Positions 17,560 to 25,969 of a stretch of DNA of 64,000 nt are shown here, one piece after another. Source of the DNA: an uncultured Muribaculum sp. (GTDB taxonomy: Bacteria > Bacteroidota > Bacteroidia > Bacteroidales > Muribaculaceae); contig CAJTSK010000004.1 in the NCBI GenBank assembly GCA_910578835.1, positions 62,001 to 126,000 on the forward strand, given 5' to 3'. Each line of letters opens with the position of its first letter. Position 1 is the first letter of the stretch. The notes below the pieces were generated by a model that did not search any database, was not told the origin of the DNA, and worked only from the letters and a program-made list of their open reading frames with translations. The position numbers and the translations under genes were made by a program.

Positions 17560-19062
17560 TTACTTGTCGTGTACTTCCAGAATGAAGCGCGCGCCATGAG
17601 TGTAATCGCCGTCAAGGGTAAGCGAACCGTTCATCTTTGACGCCTTCAGAGAGCATATCGGCAGTCCGAGCGCATCGCCTTGTGTAAGGTCGCGCACCTC
17701 GGCAAACGGTTTAAACAGCTTGTCGCGGTATTCCTCGCTTATGCCACAACCGGTGTCGGTGACGATAAACTGCAATGTGTGGGCGCCACGCTTTTTAAAC
17801 TCAAGAGTGATTTTTCCGTCAGCGGGAGTGTTGAGTGATGCATTGACGAGCAGATGCACAAGCACCGCCTCCACCTCTTCAGGATTAAACTTGGCACTCA
17901 TCTTAGGAGCGTTGACCGAAAGAGTCGCCCCCGGCTTCATCAAGCCTTTTGCATCGTCAGCGACTTTCTCGCAGAATGCCAGCACATTATTGTCTTGCAT
18001 CTCGTAATGCTCCGACAATGAACTTTCAAGGTCAGACAGTTCCTGTATATGAGAAGAGAAATTGCGCAATGCCTGCACCGCCGGAAGTCGCTGGTCGAGA
18101 GTGGCGAGTGTCGGCTCCATCTGTGCCGAGATATTGCGTATAAACTCTGTCTTCAATGTGTTGTGCTCATTGGCAATCATTATGTTTTTCTTAAGCTTGC
18201 GGTTGAGGGCGATATATCGCATCAAAATGATAAAGCCTACCACAAGGGCGGCGGCAAGCACGCAAAGCAATATTCCGAGCGTCACGATAATGCCTGTCTT
18301 GACGGCAAGCGAATGATCTTTCTCCTCGATTGTCTTCAGGCTGTCGTCATATTTGGCTTTCATCGCCTGAAGCTCGTCTTTTGCAGTGATGGCACGTATG
18401 GAGTCGGTCCAGCTGTTGTAACGCTCATATGTGCGAGCCACAAGACGCGCGTTATTGGTACGTGTGGCGGTAGCTATCAGCTGTCGGTAACACTCATCGG
18501 CTTTTTCATAATCTTTCTCTTTCTGATAAGTCTCGATAAGCTTGTTTATCGCCGCATCGCCAAGCGCGTTCTGACCGAAAGTATAGTAATAGTTTGCCTG
18601 CGAATAAAGAAGGTCGCCGGCAAGCTTTCCTCCAGCACTTTTCGCATACTCCTCCATACGGTTAAGGCAATCTTTTGCCCTTACCGGATTTTTCAGTTTG
18701 ACATACATGTTCATGCGCTCATTGGCGGCCTTGTAATGCAATTCAGGCATCGTCTTTCCTGTCTCCGCCTCGCCCTGAGCCACAATCATGTCAACCTTGT
18801 TGAGTATGTCAAACGCTTCCTTGTAATAATTTTCGCGATGATACAACTTTGCCACGTTCACGCCAGCCTCAGCCGCCTGTGGATAATTTTTTGCAGAGGC
18901 AAACGCATTATAAGACTGCAGGTAATTATAACGAGCCTTGACATATTCTTTTGCATCAAGCGCACTTTTTGCCTGCTTCATAAGCTCGTCACCTCTTGAC
19001 TGGGCGAATGAACCGGCCGCACATATAAACAACAGAAGAAGTAATGTAGTTAGTTTTTTCAT
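17560..19062 (-). CDS. Membrane TPR/histidine-kinase-like protein without phospho-acceptor His
   Basis: A 500-residue inner-membrane protein built like a Bacteroidetes TPR sensor kinase. Signal peptide (residues 1-21), TPR-type helical periplasmic domain (~22-240), one membrane helix (~254-283), a short coiled segment, and a C-terminal HATPase domain: N-box LLVNASLNTP (Asn407), G1 box DTGCG (436-440), F box LFKPF (449-453) and G2 GDALGLPI (462-469). The dimerisation/phospho-acceptor helix reads TEFIRNISAQMEPTL (305-319): where active kinases have NISHE, position 313 is Ala. Autophosphorylation in the usual way is thus not expected. No response regulator lies nearby. It could be an ATP-binding pseudokinase or act through a partner. 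Confidence 0.85.
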   Translation of the reverse strand: MKKLTTLLLLLFICAAGSFAQSRGDELMKQAKSALDAKEYVKARYNYLQSYNAFASAKNYPQAAEAGVNVAKLYHRENYYKEAFDILNKVDMIVAQGEAETGKTMPELHYKAANERMNMYVKLKNPVRAKDCLNRMEEYAKSAGGKLAGDLLYSQANYYYTFGQNALGDAAINKLIETYQKEKDYEKADECYRQLIATATRTNNARLVARTYERYNSWTDSIRAITAKDELQAMKAKYDDSLKTIEEKDHSLAVKTGIIVTLGILLCVLAAALVVGFIILMRYIALNRKLKKNIMIANEHNTLKTEFIRNISAQMEPTLATLDQRLPAVQALRNFSSHIQELSDLESSLSEHYEMQDNNVLAFCEKVADDAKGLMKPGATLSVNAPKMSAKFNPEEVEAVLVHLLVNASLNTPADGKITLEFKKRGAHTLQFIVTDTGCGISEEYRDKLFKPFAEVRDLTQGDALGLPICSLKASKMNGSLTLDGDYTHGARFILEVHDK

Positions 19063-19083
19063 TTTTTAAAAGGATTGTGTCAA

Positions 19084-19091
19084 CAAAGATA
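19084..19091 (-). promoter_or_regulatory. Probable -7 element of the kinase-like gene
   Basis: TATCTTTG on the minus strand at 19091-19084, 22 bases before the ATG at 19062. No good -33 box was found at the usual spacing. Confidence 0.4.
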
Positions 19092-19255
19092 ATACATTTT
19101 TCAAACTACATGAAACCACATGACAGAATTTTGTCAGTCAAGTAAATTTGTCATTGATTTTAACATTAATTACGTAAAAATGGCATATTATCATCATGGC
19201 ATTTGATTTGCTATATGTTATTACCGAAAGATTACAACTAATTTTACATACAGTT

Positions 19256-21304
19256 ATGAGTACACAAAAAGGAACAATCGGGGTAACTACCGAAAACATA
19301 TTCCCCGTTATCAAGAAATTCCTCTACAGCGATCACGAAATATTTCTTCGTGAGCTGGTGAGCAACGCCATTGATGCCACCAACAAGCTGAAGACACTCT
19401 CTTCTTTTGGCGAATACAAGGGCGAGCTTGGCGAAATGAATGTCAAAGTGACCGTCGACAAGGAGGCAGGCACTCTTACTGTCAGCGACCACGGTATAGG
19501 AATGACCGCTGAAGACATCGACAAATACATAAATCAGATTGCATTCTCAGGAGCGGAAGAGTTCCTTGCCAAATATAAGGACAAGGCTGAAAACATAATC
19601 GGACACTTCGGTCTTGGCTTCTATTCTGCGTTCATGGTAGCAAAGAAAGTGGAGATACGCACCCTCTCCTACAAGGAGGGAGCCGAGGCTGTATGCTGGT
19701 CGTGTGACGGCTCTCCCGAATATGAGATGAACCCCGTCGAGAAGACCGAACGCGGTACTGACATCGTGCTGTATATCGACGATGAAAACAAGGAGTTTCT
19801 TGAGCAGGCACGTATCGACACCCTCTTGAAAAAGTATTGCCGCTTCCTCCCCGTGCCGGTGATTTCAGGCAAGGAGCAGGAGTGGAAAGATGGAAAATAT
19901 GTAGACACCGACAAAGACAAGGTAATCAACAATACCGAGCCGGCATGGACTAAAAAGCCCGCCGACCTCACCGATGAGGATTACCGCAATTTCTATCATG
20001 AGCTGTATCCGGGACAGGAAGACCCGCTATTCTGGATTCACCTCAATGTAGATTTTCCATTCACCCTTACCGGCATACTGTATTTCCCGAAAATCAAAAA
20101 CAATATCGATGTCACCCGCAACCGCATCCAGCTCTACTGCAACCAGGTGTTTGTGACCGACTCCGTAGAAGGCGTAGTACCTGAGTTCATGATGCTCATG
20201 CAAGGCGTGATTGACTCTCCCGATATTCCGCTTAACGTATCTCGCTCTTATCTCCAGAGCGACACGGCAGTAAAGAAAATCTCCACCTACATCACCCGCA
20301 AGGTTGCCGACCGTCTTGAAGAGATATTCAAGAACAGCCGCGACGACTACGAGAAGAAGTGGGATGACATAAAACTATTCATCGAGTATGGCATGCTTAC
20401 CGACCAGAAGTTTGCTGAACGCGCCATGAAATTTGTCCTCGTCAAAGACACTACCGGAAAGTATTACACTCTTGATGAATACAAAGCTCTGATTGAAGCC
20501 GCCCAGACCGACAAAGACGGCAACATCATCTATCTGTACACCACCGACCCTGTGGCTCAATACAATTATATCAACGCGGCAGTCGACAAAGGCTACAGCG
20601 TGCTCGTGATGGACGGTCAGCTCGACAGCCACTTCATCGGACTCCTTGAGCAGAAACTTGAAAAGTCTCACTTTGTACGTGTCGACTCCGATGTTATCGA
20701 CAATCTTATACGCAAGGAGGAGAAGAAGGTCGCCGACCTTACCCCGGAACAGCGCAACATACTTACCACTGTATTCAAGTCACAGATTCCTGCTGTTGAA
20801 AAAGCTGAGTTCCTCGTATCGTTTGAAGCACTTGCTGCCGATGCCGCTCCGCTCGTAATCACCCAGAATGAATACATGCGACGCATGAAGGACATGGCGG
20901 CTATGCAACCCGGCATGTCATTCTACGGTGAGATGCCCGACAGCTACAACCTCATTGTCAACACCGAGCACACCCTTATCAAGGAGATTCGCGACAATGC
21001 GCAGGCTGCCGTAGGCGAGACTATCGCCCCGATGAGCGCAGAGATAGAAAAGAAAAATGCTGAAATCACCGCTATCCGCGACGCGGCAAAAGATGGCAAG
21101 ATGAGCGATGATGACGCAAAGAAGACCTCCGGTCTTGAAGCCGAGGTCAACAAGCTCCGTGCCGAGGAGACAAAGACCATAAGCGACTACGCAGCCGGTC
21201 AGGAAAAAGTAAAACAGCTTATCGACCTCGCCCTGCTTGGCAACGGACTGCTTAAAGGTCAGGACTTAAGCAGCTTTATCAAGCGTTCAATCAACATGTT
21301 ATAA
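19256..21304 (+). CDS. htpG: Molecular chaperone HtpG (Hsp90)
   Basis: Cytosolic ATP-dependent chaperone of 682 residues. The N-terminal GHKL ATPase domain is clear: ELVSNAIDATNKL (Glu and Asn of the ATP site), DHGIGMT and GHFGLGFYSAFMV lid/G2 motif. The middle domain carries the catalytic-Arg loop SRSYLQSD, and the C-terminal dimerisation part is long, with a helical charged insertion rich in Lys/Glu near residues 590-640. The ATG at 19256 (MSTQKGTIGV) is chosen because the upstream ATG at 19196 would add 20 residues not seen in the family. It is divergent from the kinase-like gene and followed by a strong terminator. Confidence 0.95.
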   Translation: MSTQKGTIGVTTENIFPVIKKFLYSDHEIFLRELVSNAIDATNKLKTLSSFGEYKGELGEMNVKVTVDKEAGTLTVSDHGIGMTAEDIDKYINQIAFSGAEEFLAKYKDKAENIIGHFGLGFYSAFMVAKKVEIRTLSYKEGAEAVCWSCDGSPEYEMNPVEKTERGTDIVLYIDDENKEFLEQARIDTLLKKYCRFLPVPVISGKEQEWKDGKYVDTDKDKVINNTEPAWTKKPADLTDEDYRNFYHELYPGQEDPLFWIHLNVDFPFTLTGILYFPKIKNNIDVTRNRIQLYCNQVFVTDSVEGVVPEFMMLMQGVIDSPDIPLNVSRSYLQSDTAVKKISTYITRKVADRLEEIFKNSRDDYEKKWDDIKLFIEYGMLTDQKFAERAMKFVLVKDTTGKYYTLDEYKALIEAAQTDKDGNIIYLYTTDPVAQYNYINAAVDKGYSVLVMDGQLDSHFIGLLEQKLEKSHFVRVDSDVIDNLIRKEEKKVADLTPEQRNILTTVFKSQIPAVEKAEFLVSFEALAADAAPLVITQNEYMRRMKDMAAMQPGMSFYGEMPDSYNLIVNTEHTLIKEIRDNAQAAVGETIAPMSAEIEKKNAEITAIRDAAKDGKMSDDDAKKTSGLEAEVNKLRAEETKTISDYAAGQEKVKQLIDLALLGNGLLKGQDLSSFIKRSINML

Positions 21305-21327
21305 TACCCTATAGGGCTTCTGCACGT

Positions 21328-21375
21328 GAGGATGCACCCGGCATTACATACGGGTGCATCCTCATTTTGTTTTTA
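21328..21375 (+). terminator. Rho-independent terminator of htpG
   Basis: A perfect 13-bp stem GAGGATGCACCCG / CGGGTGCATCCTC around a 10-base loop, followed by ATTTTGTTTTT. Confidence 0.85.
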
Positions 21376-21529
21376 TGTTCTATAACATGTCTCCTTTGTT
21401 TTTAATTTGCCGAATATTATGCATCTTTGCACACTGATAGTTAGTCAACAACCCGGCGTTAGGTTTCCGCTGTATTTTCATCTGCTGCAACATGCTATCT
21501 CCGCAGAGGGGCTGAACTGCCGTGATTAA
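21376..21529. other. Intergenic stretch without recognised feature
   Basis: Between the htpG terminator and the dispersed repeat. A CATCTTTG near 21430 resembles a weak -7 element, but no gene or stable fold follows it directly. Confidence 0.5.
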
Positions 21530-21877
21530 GAGCTTGTTTAATAATAAATGTTGCTGTCAGGGTCGTATAGCTTGAGCCGATTTTCAACATGTGACGAAGG
21601 AGTGTACTTTATGTACACGACTGAGGAACAGGCTGAAAAGCGACCAAGATATACGAGACTAAAGGTAACTTTATAATCACTCAACCTCTTGATGACCTTT
21701 GAAACAAATGTAAAAATATGTCAACGATATGAAACAAATTACCTCCCGTCGGTCATTCGCCGGCATCTTTCCGCCTGCTCTTCGGTCGTTATGGAATCCC
21801 ATAACTCCCTCATCACAAACAAAAATCTGCTCGACGAATGACCGCCCTGACAGTAAAATTTATTATTAAACAAGCTC
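21530..21877 (+). repeat. MITE-like 348-base dispersed repeat, copy A
   Basis: The same sequence recurs at 48957-49304 with about 90% identity by eye. The ends are inverted repeats: 31 of 33 bases match between the left end (GAGCTTGTTTAATAATAAAT... to CAGGG) and the reverse complement of the right end. Both ends are flanked by TAA, which fits a 3-base TNA target duplication. There is no open reading frame of useful size. Internal palindromes are GTGTAC-tttat-GTACAC (21602-21618), CGGTCATTCG (21750-21759) with CGAATGACCG (21835-21844), and GTTATGG with CCATAAC. The right end lies only 33 bases before the amylase start, so it may carry part of that gene's leader or promoter. It is probably a non-autonomous transposable element; a link to IS5-type (IS1031 group) elements is inference from the TNA target. 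Confidence 0.8.
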
Positions 21878-21910
21878 TAAACCGAAATTTACCATTTATA
21901 GCGAAATAAT

Positions 21911-24700
21911 ATGACGAAATTCTATTCATTAACGTTCTTGCTTGCATGCTTCTTCATGCAAGTAAATGCGCAGGTAATCACCACTTCGCCTGCCGTAATC
22001 CAGGAAAACAGTCGCGACATCGTGATTACCTTTCACGCCGACGAGGGCAACAAAGGTCTTGCCGGACTTACCGCTAAAGATGCCGTCTACGCCCACACAG
22101 GGGTAATACTCGAAGGCTCCGACACATGGATGTATGCCCCGTCATGGTCAGCCAACCTTGACAAATACAAGATGACATATGTGTCGCCCGACACATGGTC
22201 GCTGACCATTCCTGAAATAAGCACATTCTACGGCACCAAAGAAGGAGAGGTAGTAGAACGTCTCGCTTTCGTATTCCGCAACGCCACCGGCTCAAAAGAG
22301 GGCAAGACAGCTTCAGGGGGCGACATATTTGTCAATGTATATCCCGCTGATGAACTGTCGATGACACTGACCCCCTCGGTCGAGGCGGGAGTGCTCTCCG
22401 GACCTACCGAAATTTCATTTACCGTCAACACGACTTCGGCTGCCGACATAGCCCTTTACGCCAACGACAAGGAGATTGCATCTGTCAAGAATTCCGACAA
22501 GCTATCGTGTGACTACAATATCGAGGCGATGGGCTCTACCACGATAAAGGCTACCGCCACTGCCGCAGGAAAAACCATTGAATCAACCCTCGTATATGTA
22601 CGCCCCAACGCCCCTGTCGCAAAAGATTACCCCGGCGGAAAGCCGCAGATGGGAGCCGTGCGGGCTGCCGACGGCACAACTTACTTCTGTCTTGCAGCAC
22701 CCGGCAAGGAGAAAGCTAATATCGTCGGCTCATGGAACGGATATATACCGTCGGCCGACACTTTCTATCAGGATTACGAAGGCAACAGGTATTTCTGGTG
22801 GAGTGTTAGCGGGCTCAAAGAAAACACCGACTACATATATTATTATATAGTCGACACCGCAACCAAGGTAGGTGACCCTTACGCCCGTCTTGTACTTGAC
22901 CCGTCAAACGACAAATATATCCCGTCAAACGCCTACCCCGACATGCCCGCCTACCCCACAGCCTACGTGACAGGCAATGTACCTGTAGCGGTATACAACT
23001 CGGGCGCCGACTCCTACGACTGGAAAGTAAAGGATTTCAAGGGTGTCGACAAAGACCGTCTTGTAATCTACGAGCTGCTCATACGCGACTTCACCGGTAC
23101 TGAAGGGCAAGCCAAGGGCAACGGCACTATCGCCGGCGTAATCGAGAAGCTTGACTATCTCCGCAATCTCGGTGTCAACGCCATCGAGCTGCTTCCGATA
23201 ATGGAATTTAGTGGCAACAACTCATGGGGCTACAACCCCAACTTCTACTTTGCGCCTGACAAGGCATACGGTACCCCCGACGACTACCGCCGACTAATCG
23301 ACGAAGCTCATGAACGAGGCATGGCAGTGATACTCGACGTGGTATTTAACCAGACCGACGGTCTTCACCCCTGGTACAAGATGTATCCCGCATCAAAAAA
23401 TCCGTTCTACAATGCCGGCGCACCCCATTCTTACAGTGTGTTAAACGACTGGAAGCAGGAAAATCCTCTCGTTCAACAGCAGTTTAAGGATGTACTTCGC
23501 TACTGGCTTGAGGCATACAATGTCGACGGTTTCCGCTTCGACCTCGTGAAAGGTCTTGGCGACGACGACAGCTACGGCGCCACCTACAACGCCTCAACCA
23601 ACCGCTACACCGGTGTCACCGAGGCAAAGACCAACGCCTACAATGCCTCCCGCGTGGCTCGCATGAAAGAGCTTCACGCAGCAATGATGGAAGTTAAGCC
23701 CGGCGCTTACTTCATCAACGAGAATCTTGCAGGCGCCAAGGAAGAGAATGAAATGGCTGCCGACGGCGAGCTAAACTGGGCAAATATAAACAATGCCTCC
23801 TGCCAGTTTGCCATGGGATGGCCCGATGGATGCCAGCTCAACCGCTTCTATGCCGTCAACGACAGCCGCACAAAAGGCTCGACCGTATCTTACGCCGAGA
23901 GCCACGATGAAGAGCGCATGGCGTTTAAGATTAACAAATGGGGAGCCGCAGGCGTGAAAGGAGACACCGGCATCGCTATGCGCCGTCTTGGCTCAGTCGC
24001 AGCAATAATGCTCATGACTCCCGGCTCCCACATGATATGGCAATTCCAGGAGTTAGGTGCCGATGAATCGACTAAAAAGACCGATGCCGCGGGGAACCCT
24101 ACCGGTGAAAACAGCACCGACCCGAAGAAAGTCGTGTGGAGCTATCTCAACGACCCTGACCGTGCCGGACTTTATGAGACATATGTCCATCTCAACAGCC
24201 TTCGCAACAGTTATCCCTCGCTCTTCGGCGACAATGCCTCGGTAACCATGAAATGTAATTCGGCAAGCTCTTCAAAGTGGGGCACCGGCTTTACCATCAC
24301 CGTCACCGACGGCAACAAGGAAATGTATTGCGTGGTCAATCCCGAGGTAAGCTCCGAGATGAAAATCACAGTGCCGTTTAAAAACGATGCCTCTGCTTAT
24401 CACCAGATTCTTGCAAGCCACTCCACCACCCCGCTTCTGTCGGGCAATGAAGTGACTCTTGCGCCAGGTGCATTTGCCATCTACGGAACACTTGACATCT
24501 CCGGACTCGACACCACTGTCGATGACATTGCCCCGGCAATCATAGTCAAAGGAGGCGCAGGAACGATAACTGTCGACGGAGAGTATGACTCATTACAGGT
24601 GTACACCATTACCGGCATGTCGACATCGCCCGACAACCTTACTCCCGGCATCTACATTGTAGTGGTCGACGGTTCGGTCTACAAAGTAGCGGTGCGTTAA
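21911..24700 (+). CDS. Secreted GH13 alpha-amylase-family enzyme with C-terminal sorting-type domain
   Basis: A 929-residue exported alpha-glucan hydrolase. Signal peptide at residues 1-20 (ending QVNA); N-terminal beta-sandwich domains (~25-230); a starch-binding/isoamylase-N-like module (~250-350, IVGSWNGY); the GH13 TIM barrel from ~385 (RLVIYELLIRDF) to ~770. Catalytic residues are visible: nucleophile Asp544 (DGFRFD), acid/base Glu604 (FINENL), and Asp666 (ESHDEE). Region I reads DVVFNQ (476-481), with Gln where His is usual. The C-terminal ~75 residues (SLQVYTITGM... GIYIVVVDG) resemble a type IX sorting domain. No Sus transport genes are next to it. Cell-surface or secreted starch/glycogen degradation is the likely role. 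Confidence 0.88.
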   Translation: MTKFYSLTFLLACFFMQVNAQVITTSPAVIQENSRDIVITFHADEGNKGLAGLTAKDAVYAHTGVILEGSDTWMYAPSWSANLDKYKMTYVSPDTWSLTIPEISTFYGTKEGEVVERLAFVFRNATGSKEGKTASGGDIFVNVYPADELSMTLTPSVEAGVLSGPTEISFTVNTTSAADIALYANDKEIASVKNSDKLSCDYNIEAMGSTTIKATATAAGKTIESTLVYVRPNAPVAKDYPGGKPQMGAVRAADGTTYFCLAAPGKEKANIVGSWNGYIPSADTFYQDYEGNRYFWWSVSGLKENTDYIYYYIVDTATKVGDPYARLVLDPSNDKYIPSNAYPDMPAYPTAYVTGNVPVAVYNSGADSYDWKVKDFKGVDKDRLVIYELLIRDFTGTEGQAKGNGTIAGVIEKLDYLRNLGVNAIELLPIMEFSGNNSWGYNPNFYFAPDKAYGTPDDYRRLIDEAHERGMAVILDVVFNQTDGLHPWYKMYPASKNPFYNAGAPHSYSVLNDWKQENPLVQQQFKDVLRYWLEAYNVDGFRFDLVKGLGDDDSYGATYNASTNRYTGVTEAKTNAYNASRVARMKELHAAMMEVKPGAYFINENLAGAKEENEMAADGELNWANINNASCQFAMGWPDGCQLNRFYAVNDSRTKGSTVSYAESHDEERMAFKINKWGAAGVKGDTGIAMRRLGSVAAIMLMTPGSHMIWQFQELGADESTKKTDAAGNPTGENSTDPKKVVWSYLNDPDRAGLYETYVHLNSLRNSYPSLFGDNASVTMKCNSASSSKWGTGFTITVTDGNKEMYCVVNPEVSSEMKITVPFKNDASAYHQILASHSTTPLLSGNEVTLAPGAFAIYGTLDISGLDTTVDDIAPAIIVKGGAGTITVDGEYDSLQVYTITGMSTSPDNLTPGIYIVVVDGSVYKVAVR

Positions 24701-24751
24701 CCCCATAAAAAACGGTTTTTCCGATATTTTTCACAAAAAAGTAGCGGGGAG

Positions 24752-24782
24752 TTGCATTAATCAAATGTTTTATGTAATTTTG
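24752..24782 (+). promoter_or_regulatory. Promoter of rpmH
   Basis: TTG at 24752-24754 and TAATTTTG at 24775-24782, 20 bases apart, with a predicted start near 24789, 40 bases before the rpmH ATG. Confidence 0.6.
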
Positions 24783-24827
24783 CACTCGCTTTATACGCTT
24801 TGACAACAAACAAAACATTATACAACG

Positions 24828-24983
24828 ATGAAAAGAACGTTTCAGCCCTCTAACAGAAAAAGAGTAAATAAGCATGGATTCCGTGAACGCATGTCTACCC
24901 CCGACGGTCGTAAAGTGCTTGCACGCCGTCGCGCTAAGGGTCGCGCTCATCTTACTGTAAGCGATACTATCGCTCGCAAGTAA
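24828..24983 (+). CDS. rpmH: 50S ribosomal protein L34
   Basis: A 51-residue basic protein, MKRTFQPSNRKRVNKHGFRE followed by RMSTPDGRKVLARRRAKGR, the unmistakable L34 pattern. It is a structural protein of the large ribosomal subunit. The family is usually about 44-52 residues, so it is full length; the C-terminal extension (HLTVSDTIARK) is of the kind found in Bacteroidetes. It has its own promoter and lies 92 bases before folD. It is not next to rnpA or dnaA, unlike in many other bacteria. Confidence 0.97.
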   Translation: MKRTFQPSNRKRVNKHGFRERMSTPDGRKVLARRRAKGRAHLTVSDTIARK

Positions 24984-25075
24984 TAACATCGGAGACTGCA
25001 AAACTCATAAAAAGCGCATCGGTCGTATAGTGCCGGTGCGCTCTTTGTAGTTATATCAACTTTAAACATCAGATT

Positions 25076-25960
25076 ATGACACTTATTGACGGAAAGAAAG
25101 TAGCCGATCAGATTAAGGAAGAAATAGGCGCGACCGTTGAAAAAATGGTTGCCGAAGGTAAAAAGCGTCCTCATCTCGCCGCGATACTTGTGGGACACGA
25201 CGGCGGAAGTGAAACCTATGTGGCTCATAAGGTACGCGCATGCGAGCAGTGTGGCTTCAAGTCCACGCTCATCCGCTTTGAAGAAGACGTGACCGAAGAA
25301 AAGCTTCTTGAAGCCATTGACTCGCTCAACCGCGATGCCGATGTCGACGGATTTATAGTGCAGCTGCCACTTCCCCGCCACATCTCAGAGCAGAAGATAA
25401 TCGAAGCGATTGACTACCGCAAGGATGTTGACGGATTTCACCCCATTAATGTGGGACGTATGTCAATCGGTCTACCTTGCTACCTCTCGGCGACACCTGC
25501 AGGCATAATGGAACTCATCGCCCGCTACGAAATCCCCACCAAGGGCAAGCGTTGCGTGGTTCTCGGAAGAAGCAACATCGTGGGCAAGCCCGTGGCAACA
25601 CTCATGATGCAGAAACATAATCCCGGCGATGCTACCGTTACAGTATGTCACAGTGCCACTGAAAACATCAAGGAGATATGCCGTGAAGCCGACATCATAA
25701 TCGCCGCACTCGGCAAGCCCGGCTTCGTGACAGCCGACATGGTAAAACCAGGCGCGGCAATAATTGACGTAGGCACAACCCGTGTCCCCGACTCATCACG
25801 CAAAAGCGGATTCCGTCTGCGCGGCGATGTAGACTTTGACAATGTAGCACCCCTCTGCTCATTCATCACTCCGGTACCCGGCGGAGTAGGTCCCATGACC
25901 ATCTGCTCCCTCATGAAGAATACCCTTCTTGCCGGACAAGGCGCAATATACGGAAAATAA
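25076..25960 (+). CDS. folD: Bifunctional methylenetetrahydrofolate dehydrogenase / methenyltetrahydrofolate cyclohydrolase
   Basis: Cytosolic enzyme of one-carbon metabolism that interconverts 5,10-methylene-, 5,10-methenyl- and 10-formyl-tetrahydrofolate. The 294 residues are the usual length. Signatures: the active-site Tyr/Lys region GGSETYVAHKVRACEQCG (44-61), VDGFIVQLPLPRH (94-106), KDVDGFHPINVGR (118-130), and the NADP-binding GRSNIVGKP and PVPGGVGPMT motifs. The 10-formyl-folate product is used in purine synthesis, although purT elsewhere in this window uses formate instead. The CapA-like gene follows after 9 bases and may be co-transcribed. Confidence 0.96.
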   Translation: MTLIDGKKVADQIKEEIGATVEKMVAEGKKRPHLAAILVGHDGGSETYVAHKVRACEQCGFKSTLIRFEEDVTEEKLLEAIDSLNRDADVDGFIVQLPLPRHISEQKIIEAIDYRKDVDGFHPINVGRMSIGLPCYLSATPAGIMELIARYEIPTKGKRCVVLGRSNIVGKPVATLMMQKHNPGDATVTVCHSATENIKEICREADIIIAALGKPGFVTADMVKPGAAIIDVGTTRVPDSSRKSGFRLRGDVDFDNVAPLCSFITPVPGGVGPMTICSLMKNTLLAGQGAIYGK

Positions 25961-25969
25961 GCAGGCTCC

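Noticed and set aside
18049..18999. Open frame opposite the kinase-like gene (316 codons)
   Set aside because: Antisense shadow; its product resembles no family and the sense gene has clear domains.
21530..21877. The 348-base repeat as a coding insertion sequence
   Set aside because: No open frame of useful length and no transposase motif; copies are too short.
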